Source: Pomphorhynchus laevis
Taxonomy: Eukaryota > Acanthocephala > Palaeacanthocephala > Echinorhynchida > Pomphorhynchidae
Length of the DNA stretch: 64,000 bases
Assembly: GCA_012934845.2 (NCBI GenBank)
Contig: WNNJ02001015.1
Location: 1-64,000, forward strand
Reading direction: 5' to 3'
Made by a program: the position numbers and the translations under genes. This document shows positions 49,316 to 59,896 of this stretch, piece by piece; positions within the stretch are counted from its first letter, which is position 1, and each line of letters opens with the position of its first letter. The notes under the pieces are model-generated. The model had not been told where the DNA came from. It saw nothing but the letters and a program-made list of their open reading frames with translations, and searched no databases.

Positions 49316-51778
49316 TAATATTTTATTATAATTTTTATAATAATTTTTATAAATTATTGATTTTTAAAAGTGTCTATTTTTTGGAACAAAAACATTACTT
49401 TAAGTTCCAATTAAATTCAAATATTAAGCGAAAGTCATTTAGATTGAATTGTCGTTTTACAATTTGCAACGTTTATTTGAAATTTATAACTTTTATCACT
49501 TCGACACAATCAGCGTTTTTTATTTTGGGGATATTGACTTCAAAGTAAAACCTAGGCTTCAAAACTCGCAATTTCTGCACTATATATATTAAAAATATGT
49601 TTCAAATTCACACATTAAGCGGAAATACTTATGGTTCATTGTCATACTAACATTTGAGTCATCAGTAGTGCATTGTACTACCCACAGCGAGGTAGCAGCG
49701 CAGTAAATTAAAAAGTCAAAGCACGACATCTTTATTTTGGTATTTAGAATCGTCCTTTTCCACGAAAAACTTTCGTATGTGAAAGTTTTGAAATTGATAT
49801 GCACTATTTCAAGAACATATGACGTAACAATTGCAATGTTGGTATCGTTTCCTTAAAGTGTAAGTTGAAAAGTAGGTCGTCGTAATTCGCGTACATTTAG
49901 GGCAAGTAGCAAATGGTCATGTCGTTGTGTGTTGTACACACAAGTGTACATACTTAATGTCATTTATACACTTGTTGTCTTTTATATGATAATGTGCCTT
50001 ATGCGTACGTATTAGTCATTAATTTACAAAATTTACAAAAGCTAAAGTTACTTTTATTTGCTGTTAGTCCATTAAAATTCACGATTTTTACGAAATCATC
50101 ATAAAAGAATATATAATTTGCCTATTAATTTAAGCATGCATTTTAAACTGTGGTAATCGATTGCCGATTTTCGTTTTCCAATGCATGATACTTGAGTGTT
50201 CGATAATAAAGATTTTGAGATATTTCTAATTTACAATAAGTTTCGTCTGTTTTTCCATTTCCATACAGAACTACAACATTCTAAAAAGAAATGTATAAAA
50301 TATATACAAAAAGGCCTGTCCAGAACATATCACATCAATTTAATTTAATGATATAACGATATAAAATTGGTTGTTACAAATCGTTATCGTCTGTGAATTC
50401 TAGGAGATTTATACTCTATGGTCCCTCAAGTTTACGGAAAGTTTTGAAAATGCAATTTTACGCATTTGCTTGCCCTTTTAATGCTCTACTAGATTCAGTG
50501 AAGGTTGCGTAGATTTATTGTGGCCTTAAAAATACATGTTAGTAGCATCCATTAATTAAATATACACTTTCAAGTTAAGAAATCAAAATGATTTTAAAGA
50601 CCTTAAATGTTATATTAACCAAGATATGTTTATGTTAGACGCAAATTGTATACAGCTTCACAGCTATTTATTTATCTAGAATATTATTTTAAACTTTATA
50701 TACATAATCTAATATCCTTTTTATTTTTGATTAAAATGTGTTATAAGTATACACCTTTAAATTAAAAAGGATGTGTTACTATGTAACACATCTTTTAAAG
50801 ATATATAATATCATTTTTAATAAAGATGATATAAAATTCGTTGTCCCCTTTATTAGACAGAAAGAAACAACATTAACAAATAAATATAACCTTGCTATCC
50901 ACAACTAACAATTCAAATAATAACTATGAGTTTTATCATCGAAAATACTAAACATATCGAGCGAAAGATGTATAGTTTAAATCTTAAGTCAATCAATTTT
51001 ACAGTTATATTTTATCGAGGTAGTAGCTGCTAATCTATTGAATAGTCAGCAGTGTCGACTAATCCTCGGCTTACATTGTATTTTAAATAAAAGCTATATA
51101 ATATATATTTAATTTATAATAGTTTTATTTCTAAAACTGTAGTATTCAGTACACGCTGTAATGCCATCTTTGACATATTAGCAAACTTAGACAACTGATT
51201 GATTAATAGCATCAAAGATATTTACGATATGCGAAGTTTCGTAGCATCCGGTTTTAAATGAATCATACTATTTGTGTAATATAATTTTAGTTAAATTTTA
51301 GGTAGTGATAAAGTGGGAATAGAAGTTTATAAAAATTCAATATGTAAAAAATGTTAAAATACGGAACAAAATATTTTTTTACTATAAAATACACGAGTAA
51401 TATGAATTATTCAAGCACATTGGTTGAATGTGTTTTAATAATTTTGAGATCAAAGATCATAAGTGACAGTTTGGATCTTTGCCTAACGAACACTAATTCG
51501 ATGTGTGAATAGCAGCTATTTTGTTAAAATGGCCGATCACTATTGCTCTAATGTTACACGTAGACCAAAAATTAATTCATCAATTGATTCTAGAATTAAT
51601 CATTATATATGTGTACTTTAAAACTGATGGAAACGTAACACATCTCCATAAAGGTGTTTGACTACTTTAAATGTAAATCTGAAATTTTGAACAAATCCAG
51701 GCTACTATAACCCAGTTTAACATGGCAAGACAGATTTTGGTTCTTTCCTTTATTTAATTTTTAGCATTTCATACTTAT

Positions 51779-51980
51779 ATAAATTTACAGGAACGAAGAA
51801 AATGAGTGAGTAAAATTGATTTTTTTCCAAAATGGTCACTATATTTTGATAGCTCCCGGTATCATCTTCAGGAATTACGAAAATATAACTCCTGAATTTG
51901 ATGATGGGATCTATCGAAATATAGTAACATTTTTGGAATAAAACCTTTTTACTCACATAATTTGTTCCTGTAAATTATGA
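51779..51980. mobile_element. Near-complete foldback element, about 200 bp
   Basis: Arms of roughly 90 bp pair along their length. Outer AATTTACAGGAAC (left) faces GTTCCTGTAAATT (right), then TGAGTGAGTAAAA faces TTTTTACTCACA, and ACTATATTTTGATAGCTCCC faces GGGATCTATCGAAATATAGT. The loop is near 51885. This is the largest member of the dispersed foldback family in the window. Confidence 0.82.
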
Positions 51981-53057
51981 GATTTAAGAAGAACGGAATG
52001 AATATTTGTTATACTTCATAATTGTTCGAATTTTAATGAAAAAGGTGGAAAATGCTAACAAATGCTAACATTCCAAGTTAAACGTCGTAGTCAGACTTTT
52101 AAAAATATTTGTTTTTTTTTTATTTTGTCACATTTTGTTTGATTCCAGATTTACTAATAATGGTTTATTTAATAAGGATTTACAATATCGACTATATTAG
52201 CAAATTGTAAAAACTAAATATGCTGAGCTTATTTTCTCAATTAATTTACAACAACGATAGAGTAAAACACATTTCTCTGCATTGCATATGTAAAAAGGTC
52301 ACCTTAAGGATTTTATCTGGCAAATGGGTATATTTGTCCTACAAATGTATATATGTAGAACATGCATTCGGCATTTTGCCTATTAACCAATTGTTATTAG
52401 TCCAATTGTTATTTTATGTATTTCACCGAGATCGATTGAAGAAGAATATCCCTTTTTGTACGTCAACATGTATGCGTCTGCCATTAGCAACCGTGCTTTA
52501 AAATCACCTACGATTTTAGTAAATTAAAGGTCTATGTTTATATATCTTATCAAAAACATCTGTTACATGAAATGGAACTTTATATGTAAATGGATAAAAT
52601 TTATTTTCGAACTTAAGACTTTGTAAGCACATAACAAGAATATATATGACCCTTCTGGCTTATATTTCGGTCGTTATCAGATCTTACGATAGATATGAAC
52701 TAATATGGTATTTATTCGGCTTAAATTGACATGTTAGTGCGCAACGTGTATATACGAAATTGAACAGTCTTGTTGCATTTAACCAAATGCAGATATTATC
52801 TGCTTGAAATAATTACATATTGTCGTAAGAAACATTTGCAAAATATTATTCTCTTTTTAAATTACCTGTAGAGTATAATTTATGTGTCTACTACGTGATG
52901 ACAACAAACGTTGACATGATGGTGATGTCTGAAGTTCACCATCCAGTTCAGCCATAAAACATTAGGATAAGAAAGAGAAACCTTTGACACATAAAGTAGT
53001 GTTCTAGTACTTTGCTATAAGTTTGTTGTACAAGCTTATTCGTCAAATATCAAACAG

Positions 53058-53528
53058 GAACGTTCTAGATCTATTCAATGAAATGCGTTTCATCAATACT
53101 CGTTTTCTATGGGAATTGGCACTAGTTGTACCCGCGATAATAGTCACAGTGAACCATCCGTCAATGTTGTTCGCGTAAGTAACAGCTCTTGTAAATGTGG
53201 ATACACTACGTACGAAATATTCAAAGAAAGCAAGAAAAAACATAAACTTTTTTCTGATAATAAAAATCGGTCATCCTGTTTCCCTTCGATAATAGCGTTA
53301 AAGTTCATTAACCGCACTTATAGGCTAATTCGTGCAAATTCCGGAAGCGTTTGTCAATATGATGATAATTTCTGCCGAGGAAGCAGCAATCGGTCAACAA
53401 CATTGTCATGTAAAGAGCAAAACCAAAAAAATTGGTCGTCAACTTTACAAAAGTTAAGGTTTGTCTGTAATTATGTTTTATTTCGGAATTTGCAACCTGA
53501 ATTATTAAACTTATTTAGGCTTACGTGA
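53058..53528 (+). pseudogene. GC-richer coding-like block, unrecognised
   Basis: One frame (53109-53528) is open for 139 codons starting MGIGTSCTRDNSHSEPSVNV. Another frame reads NVLDLFNEMRFINTRFLWEL then ALVVPAIIVTVNHPSMLF, a plausible membrane segment, and further on EEAAIGQQHCHVKSKTKKIG, but is broken by stops. Neither matches a family I know. It does not join the liprin-beta exons: exon 8 (phase 2) fits exon 9 exactly. It may be a retrocopy or retroelement relic. Confidence 0.35.
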
Positions 53529-55018
53529 TGAGTTATATTTTAAATATTAGGTAAATTATATAATAAACTTAATTTGGTACATACATTGTGTTAGTTATAC
53601 ACTTGAGATAACATTCCATGTTCCCTTAGAAGTGAAAATTCTGTCAAAGTTATTTTTCTTGAAAATAAATTCTTTTAATATCTCAATTGCGAAATTAATG
53701 CTTATATCATATGTTAATCTATAATGAAAAATTATGGTTTAAAACAACTTATCACTAACTTTGGTAATGGCTAGCCGGTATGCTTCCGAAAATTAGGAAA
53801 TAAATAATAATTAGAAATAAATAATTAATTTTTTTATAATTGATATGCTTTATAATAAAGACATTATAATAGGAATTATTAAAATTTTATAAAAAATAAG
53901 TTAATAATTTAAAATTATTTTCTATCAATTATTAAAAATATTTTATTATTTAATTATAAATTTTTTTACTTTAATAATATTTTTTCAATAATATAAACCA
54001 AGGCTCCCGCAAATGGGCCTTATAAAAAGAGTTCATTTAAAAATACAAATTTAACAAAAATTTGTATTTTGGTTAAAAATCTGTAGGTTCGTTGGACTTT
54101 CGATGCCTGTAATTTCGCCATTCGCTTAAAGATTAATTGTGCTTCACTACTTAATTATATTCACTATTTAATTATAATAAAAATAATAGTTAAAATTATT
54201 ATTTATTATTATTTTATTATTTTATTATAAATTATATTTTATAAATTATATTTTACATTATTTTCTATCAATTAACAGATTAACAAATAATTAATTATTG
54301 ACATTATTTTGAAGTATAAATTTCTGGTCACTGTTTTCTCATTGAAATTTAATTAACTATTAATTTGTATTAATAACCAATTGATTTAATATTAATTACG
54401 AAGTATAAATTCCATTAAAAATTTCTAAAGTTTAACATCTAATATCCAAAATGGCAAAAGTTGATTTCTGGTTACCTATTGATTCTGCAGTTTTTCATTC
54501 GAAAATTACAACTACGTAAAATTTCATGAGAAACTAAAGTTTACACAAACCTTTAAACCTTTGTAAGCAAATCAATCGACTTAAAACTAAACACACATTT
54601 ATAATTACATGTTACTTAAGGCAGAGAATTTAAATGCGTTACTGAGGACTGTGTCCGACGAATCGACATTTGCAATTTAATATTTAGTAAATATTGTATT
54701 TGGGTCTGAAGAGGCAAAAGTAGCTGCTAAATGGACGCTATGCTTTTTTACAAATGAGGAATATCCTTAGTATTTAAACAAATAATTCTTTGATGGAAAG
54801 CGCGATAAATTTAATACATGCTAAATTAAAGTTATATTATAATTGCATTGGAGAAATAAAAGCATTAAAATTTGTAAATTTTGACTTGGCGTTATTGTTA
54901 GGTTATTATACATTTTATTAAAAAAATTTCACAGTTGTATTATTTAATCACTAAATTTCAGATTTTGTAGTTTTCTCATACCTGTTACAATTACAGCTTT
55001 TATTTACTTTTTGTTTAG

Positions 55019-55169
55019 TCCGGTAGAAGTTGCTTTTGGTGCGTGGACTAGAGATCAGGTATGCGCCTGGCTAGCTGGAATCGGACTAGAAATGTATGTA
55101 CCGGAATGTCATTCATGGTTAAAAAATGGCCTAGAACTTATTAATGCGAGTTCTCATACTCTTGAAAAA
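55019..55169 (+). CDS. PPFIBP1: Liprin-beta exon 9, first half of SAM domain 1
   Basis: Acceptor TTTTTGTTTAG precedes 55019 and donor GTAATT follows 55169. With AG from exon 8 it starts SPVEVAFGAWTRDQVCAWLA and continues GIGLEMYVPECHSWLKNGLE, ending in HTLEK in phase 0. The W-T-R-D-Q-V-C-x-W-L start and LexaSxxxLEK end match the first SAM domain of liprin-beta (vertebrate AKWTKEQVCNWLMEQGLGSY). In the family the three SAM domains pack together and bind liprin-alpha in focal-adhesion and presynaptic scaffolds. Very secure. Confidence 0.95.
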
Positions 55170-55749
55170 GTAATTATATAAAAATAATCATGATTAATAA
55201 TCATGAGTCATCGACTTGATCTTTCTTTTAAAAATATTTTTACTACATTTATTAGAATAAAATTATAGTTTATTTCATCAATTTATATTAAATTTAATCA
55301 TTTAAAAATTAAATAATTTTTTAAACTATATACGTAAGCAATTTGGTCTATATAATAATGCTATGGGTAAAATTGTTGGAGGATAATATTGGAATTTAAA
55401 CTGATTTCAAAAAGTAATTCTGTTAATGAATATATTGAGATGCATTGTTTAACATCTCAGGCTATCAATTATAAACATTTAAACAATTGCTGCAAAATGA
55501 ATCGTTTCCGGTCAAAAGGGATCGAATGCTGTGAACATTTTCAAAGACTCGTGGATCCACAAATAAAGAATGTGGAGTTCAAAGAATTTTTGGTAAACTT
55601 TGGAGTTCGATTAGAACAATATTCTAGCAATGAAAGTGTGCTGAAAATTCGATTGTCAATCAGATAGTATGATGAATTCAAAATGCATCATATATATAAT
55701 TATCGTTAAATTGATTACTAGGATCCATTATTTGAATACAAATTTACAA

Positions 55750-56887
55750 TATATGTGATTAGTAAACTAGTAAAGTACAGAACACACTAGACGTTTCGCT
55801 TCTTTTGCTTTATCAATCTAAAACATAGATAACAATAAAAATCAGAAACAGAGACAATAAGAAAAACACTACACTCAGTTTATGTCTGGCCATTTGAAAA
55901 CATGAGGTTTTTATTTATTTCATTTGGTGAGTCGCACATTAGTTGGCCGATCAATTTTTGTTTCATAAATTTTCTCATCTTATCATTGCCGGTATTTTTG
56001 GTAACTATATAGTTAAAGCAATCGATGGTTAGCGAGTGTTTTGTTCTACTATGGCGTCCTGTGTTATTGCTTTGTTTTTAATATCTGCACGGCGGTTATT
56101 TAAACGTTCACTCAAGCTACGTCTAGTTTCTCTAACATATTGAAGTCACAGTGTTGGTAATTTGCTAAATATATAATGTCTTTGGTGCTGCAATTAACTT
56201 CACCTATAACGTTATAATTGAGACCTGTTATGATACTTCTAAATTGATTACTTTCTGTTAATTGAGCGCAACATTTACATCTTTTTCTTACACATCTTTT
56301 ACATTGATTGATATTTTTGGTCAAATTCGAATACCTTTTATCATTTATTATCCGTAGACTATTAAAAGTGGTCGACAGATAGATAGATCCACTGGATATC
56401 CGGTAACGTCAAATTTTCAGCTTTGCAATTGTGCCCATTTTTCTTTATACATTTATGTGTAAAGAAAAAATGGGTGCCTTACCCACTGAGTGGGTGCCTT
56501 ACCACCCCCACTTAACGTGGGGGTGGTAAGGCATAATTACACTAATTAAATTTTTATTTTCATTTGTTACTTTCAGTTGTTTTACATAATTGTTTTTTTT
56601 TAAATATTGATAAGTGATTTTGTTGTCTGGCTCTTTGGTTTCGGCTCAAAATTTCATGTTTAACGAAGCCTCGGTTTTTTTAAATGTTTTTAAGGCTTTT
56701 GATCTGACTCTCGCGTATATCGGGCTCGCTACATATATTCATAATTTTCGTTGCCTCGCTCTGAATAGTTGCTTTTTTTGTACAATTTTGAAGAACGCTA
56801 TTTTTATTTTTAATGTTTTAGATTGATAAAGCAATAAAGCGAAACGTCTAGTTTGTTATGTACTTTACTAGTTTACTAATCATATAT
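55750..56887 (-). mobile_element. Internally deleted Penelope element with GIY-YIG domain and inverted ends
   Basis: Ends are inverted copies of about 90 bp: 55763-55850 and 56795-56885, both carrying ATTAGTAAACTAGTAAAGTA, CTAGACGTTTCGCTT and TGCTTTATCAATCTAAAACA. Inside, on the minus strand, 56324 downwards reads MTKNINQCKRCVRKRCKCCA, then NYNVIGEVNCSTKDIIYLAN. In a neighbouring frame comes YVRETRRSLSERLNNRRADI, then near 55990-55920 KFMKQKLIGQLMC and NEINKNL. The CxTKxIIYLxxC..C..YVxETxRxLxxRLNxxRxDI order is the GIY-YIG endonuclease of canonical Penelope elements. The RT domain is absent, so it is a deletion derivative. It belongs to a different lineage from 43091. Confidence 0.78.
56432..56532. 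repeat. Two adjacent hairpins inside the Penelope derivative
   Basis: 56496-56511 (GCCTTACCACCCCCAC) and 56517-56532 are perfect inverses around TTAAC. Just upstream, CCCATTTTTCTTTATACA (56434-56451) faces TGTGTAAAGAAAAAATGGG (56456-56474). TGGGTGCCTTACC is directly repeated at 56471 and 56491. Confidence 0.85.
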
Positions 56888-57415
56888 ATCCTCGTGTGGT
56901 TCTTTAAATCCTATCAGCATCACTGTACACTACAGTCAGCGTAAGTGGACCTCATCAGCAGTGAGCCCACGCCTACATTTCTTGTTTCGGTCCTGTTACT
57001 GCTTCTGATGAACTTCATGTCGCCGAAATGCTGGTTTATATTTGGCTTATATCCAAATTACACAATTTGTGTGTTCTATAGTTGGTGTGGAAGGTAAATA
57101 TTATTCGCAATTCGAATCCACCATACACTGAATTTTTTGTTTTTGTTCTTATACGAAATGCTGACCGGTGAGTAAACCGTGAGCTGTTTTTTCATTGCTT
57201 ACACGAGCCGTATTACTTTATTGGTTGGTTTATATTATCCTCGTGTGGTTCTTTCAATCATATCAGCATCACAATACATTACAATAAGCGTGGGTGGATC
57301 TCACAATCAGTGAGGTCACGCATACATTTCGTGTTTCGGTCAAGTTACTGTTTCTGTTGAAAATTTTGTAACTGAAATGCTGGTATATATTTGGATTATA
57401 TCTGAATACATAATT
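56887..57415 (+). repeat. SINE-like direct repeat pair
   Basis: Units 56887-57066 and 57233-57415 share TATCCTCGTGTGGTTCTTT, TATCAGCATCAC, GTGGAYCTCA, CATTTC.TGTTTCGGTC, TTACTG.TTCTG and a GAAATGCTGGTWTATATTTG end, about 180 bp each. GGTTCTTTAAATCC resembles a pol III B box, but no A box was found, so SINE origin is only a guess. A shorter copy is at 11636-11690. Confidence 0.65.
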
Positions 57416-57918
57416 ATTGCAGAGTAAGATCAACTTTGTGTATAGAAGATTTTATTGGATTAGTGTAATTTATAAACTGTATTTTATGTTATTTTTGACC
57501 GATATTATTGCCACAAATTGTTGTAGTATAAAGCATTAAAATTGTAATTTGGATCTGAATTATCGAGAGAATTCGAAAATAATGTTTGAAAGATTTAATA
57601 TATCACATTAATGGATTTGGTGTTATAAGTTGTTGGTTTAAATCGGTTGAAATGGAACGGTTTATTCTTTAACTACAATTTTCTTCACAGTTTAAGAATC
57701 CTTTGTTGTTTTACTCGGACGATGAAATCGATTAATTTCTCTTTATCAGAGGATTTTACATTCAAATATTCGTGCTAAAGATTGTGTTATCGGAATATTC
57801 AACTTGATTGCTTTGTTTTTTAATTTCTTCATTCCTGAAAAGGAACGAATAGATATATTGTTTAACTTTCAAAAATTTGTATTAAATAAAATTTTTAAAT
57901 TTTGAATATTTATTGCAG

Positions 57919-58036
57919 GAATTGGGAATGAAGAATCCATTGCATAGAAAAAAGCTAAAGCTGTGCTTGCAGAGTCTCTGCGGTACAGTTCAAGAAAACG
58001 AAAACATCCGGAAATTAGACTTATTTTGGGTTCAGC
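57919..58036 (+). CDS. PPFIBP1: Liprin-beta exon 10, end of SAM domain 1
   Basis: Acceptor TTTATTGCAG precedes 57919 and donor GTAAGT follows 58036. Starting in phase 0 it reads ELGMKNPLHRKKLKLCLQSL then CGTVQENENIRKLDLFWVQ, leaving in phase 1. ELGMKNPLHRKKLKLCLQSL matches ELGIKHSLHRKKLQLALQAL of vertebrate liprin-beta, the last helix of SAM1, and KLDLFWVQ matches KLDFNWVTR at the junction to SAM2. The alignment and splice sites leave little doubt. Confidence 0.96.
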
Positions 58037-58616
58037 GTAAGTAAATAATTGTGTTAATAGCATTTTTAATAATTGACATTTTTAATTTACAAAATTAGGT
58101 TTGCATAAGAAATTGGCAAGTTCGTGTAAATATCAAATATAATAAATTAATCGCATTGATAGTTTTTTAAATTATGTTAATTGAAATGGTATCGGTAATT
58201 CTTCAGAAGCATACGGAATATATATATAATTAAAACATTATAAAATTTATGAATAATTTAATTCAATAATTTATGTTTGAAACATTATATTATAAAATAA
58301 AAAAATATAAAAAATTTAATATATAATATATTATATATTAAATACATTATAATAATGTTAAATATGTGTTGTGAATTACGCTGCCAATCATTTAAGCCAG
58401 ATGCGGAAGAACAACGATAGCATTACCAAGTACCATTTCGTCATCACAATGACTCATCAGTACCAGATCCCTCCCACTACTGGATGTAGAGGAAGACTGG
58501 CAGACGGCATAGACACGAGTCATGCTAAGCGGTACAGAACAACTCTAGTAACATAATAGAGTGGTACAACATCACAACAGCTTTCGATAAACATACAAAA
58601 AAGCTCAGGATTTTCA

Positions 58617-59756
58617 ATGATTAAAGACCAAAAGAAGTTTTCCGACCTGGACACAACTTTGCAAGACACTCAAACGTTCCCGGGGAACAACGGACCTACT
58701 CCGGATTGCAACAAGGAAGTCAAGGTACTTTCAATAGTTAATTCTGGTTCAACTGAGCAAGTAAGTGACTTTTCGATTGTTGTTAACTCTGAAAAAGGGG
58801 AACTTCCCACTATACAAAAGCTATATAATCTGGCATTTATTACTTCGAGCAAGCCAGTGGAAAAACATCATTTATTCAATATATTTTTGAGAAACTTTGT
58901 GCTTGACTACCCTGGGAGGGTAGTATTTAACAATTTAAAAATTCTAACTAATTCTATAAGAGTCTCATTCGCCACTCACGACCTGATGAGGGCATACCAG
59001 AAATACTTTGAAAATTTTTTGTCCCAATTAGGGACTCTAGATCTCAAGCCAATTCAGGCAGCACTAAAAATGAACAACTTTCCCTCATTTTTGGAATCTG
59101 CTGATTTGGAACAGCTTAAGAAGATTTTCAAATTATCCTCTGTCAGACCTCTACGTTCCAAATCGGGTGAGGCTCTACCTGTGGCTTTTGCCACGTGCGA
59201 CCTTGATAATGGTCATATTCTATGTTCAAATTCCTTAAACCCTTTTATGGGTTACAATATTCGATTTACGTTGATTGAATCCAATAACTGGACATTTCCG
59301 CATTGTAACTGTTGCCATAAGTGGGGGCATTGGGCCTCCACTTGCAAGGAAGAAAAAAGATGTGGGGTGTGCTCGAATACTATGTGTTCCTCCCTGTTGA
59401 GTGATGACAGATGTGTCGTTAATCCTCATTGCAACAATTGTGGCGGAGACCACCCTGCGTGGTCCCGTCGTTGTCGCTTATTCAAAGAATATAGGAACCG
59501 ACACATTTCCGCTTCACCATCAAACAAGACTTTTTCCAAAGTTACTTCTGATTCAAATACTATTGACAGAATGTCCAATAAAGATATTCTTTATCTCTTA
59601 GATACTACTAAGAAAACAATTCTCTCTCAAATTCAGCAAATGATGGCACCCCTGCTGGGATCGTTCCTTGCAGCTCCTTCGATTCCGGCAGCTGCCGATA
59701 TTCCGAAATCCAAGAAGAGGGGCGCTTCCGCCCGGACCGTCCCCCTATTAAGATAG
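58617..59756 (+). CDS. LINE ORF1, gag-like nucleic-acid-binding protein
   Basis: A 379-codon open frame from ATG at 58617 to TAG at 59756. The N-terminal half has no known domain. Residues about 228-290 carry three zinc-knuckle-like clusters: CNCCHKWGHWASTC (C-x2-C-x4-H-x4-C), CGVC..C..C, and CNNCGGDHPAWSRRC (C-x2-C-x3-H-x6-C). The same tandem arrangement is found in ORF1 of jockey, I and R1 LINEs, whose product coats the element RNA. A basic tail (KSKKRGASARTV) ends it. The start is favoured because the frame is open from there and the repeat flank ends just upstream. GC content is well above the host intron, and no break is visible, so the copy is recent. Confidence 0.88.
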   Translation: MIKDQKKFSDLDTTLQDTQTFPGNNGPTPDCNKEVKVLSIVNSGSTEQVSDFSIVVNSEKGELPTIQKLYNLAFITSSKPVEKHHLFNIFLRNFVLDYPGRVVFNNLKILTNSIRVSFATHDLMRAYQKYFENFLSQLGTLDLKPIQAALKMNNFPSFLESADLEQLKKIFKLSSVRPLRSKSGEALPVAFATCDLDNGHILCSNSLNPFMGYNIRFTLIESNNWTFPHCNCCHKWGHWASTCKEEKRCGVCSNTMCSSLLSDDRCVVNPHCNNCGGDHPAWSRRCRLFKEYRNRHISASPSNKTFSKVTSDSNTIDRMSNKDILYLLDTTKKTILSQIQQMMAPLLGSFLAAPSIPAAADIPKSKKRGASARTVPLLR

Positions 59757-59896
59757 GGATGCTCCTTTATGGCCTGGGAGATGAAGATATTGCCCAGGGA
59801 GGATTAACCCGTGATAGAGCTAGTGGTGGGAAGGGCAACCCTCCCACTCCTGGCTCTGTCTAGGTTGGCTTCTCCCGTTCCAACTAATCTATCACA

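Larger units (their letters stand above)
39963..55018 (+). other. Intron 8 (15 kb), largest in the gene
   Basis: Contains a TIR element (41838-42070), hairpins near 42392-42428 and 42663-42698, the Penelope-like copy and its chain of leader pieces (43091-46310), an unassigned moderately GC-richer stretch (46980-47220), a LINE 5'-end fragment (47325-47400), foldback modules (47657-47980), a Penelope-like 3' end (49022-49315), a hairpin near 50766-50800, a foldback element (51779-51980) and a GC-richer unrecognised block (53058-53530). 39970-41830, 48000-49000, 49320-51770, 52000-53040 and 53540-55010 show nothing recognisable. Confidence 0.6.
55170..57918 (+). other. Intron 9 (2.7 kb)
   Basis: Holds the internally deleted Penelope element (55750-56887) and a pair of SINE-like direct repeats (56887-57066, 57233-57415). 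An open stretch at 55389-55667 (MEFKLISKSNSVNEYIEMHC) has no recognisable domain and intron-like composition, so it is not called as a gene. 57420-57915 is AT-rich with nothing seen. Confidence 0.55.

Noticed and set aside
53058-53190. Extra liprin-beta exon in intron 8
   Set aside because: Exon 8 and exon 9 already match in phase and sequence, and the peptide does not resemble the family.
55389-55667. 92-codon open frame after exon 9
   Set aside because: No splice-site support, intron-like composition and no known domain; exon 9 joins exon 10 in phase.
56614-56826. 70-codon + strand open frame
   Set aside because: It lies antisense over the Penelope derivative and its inverted end; a shadow frame.
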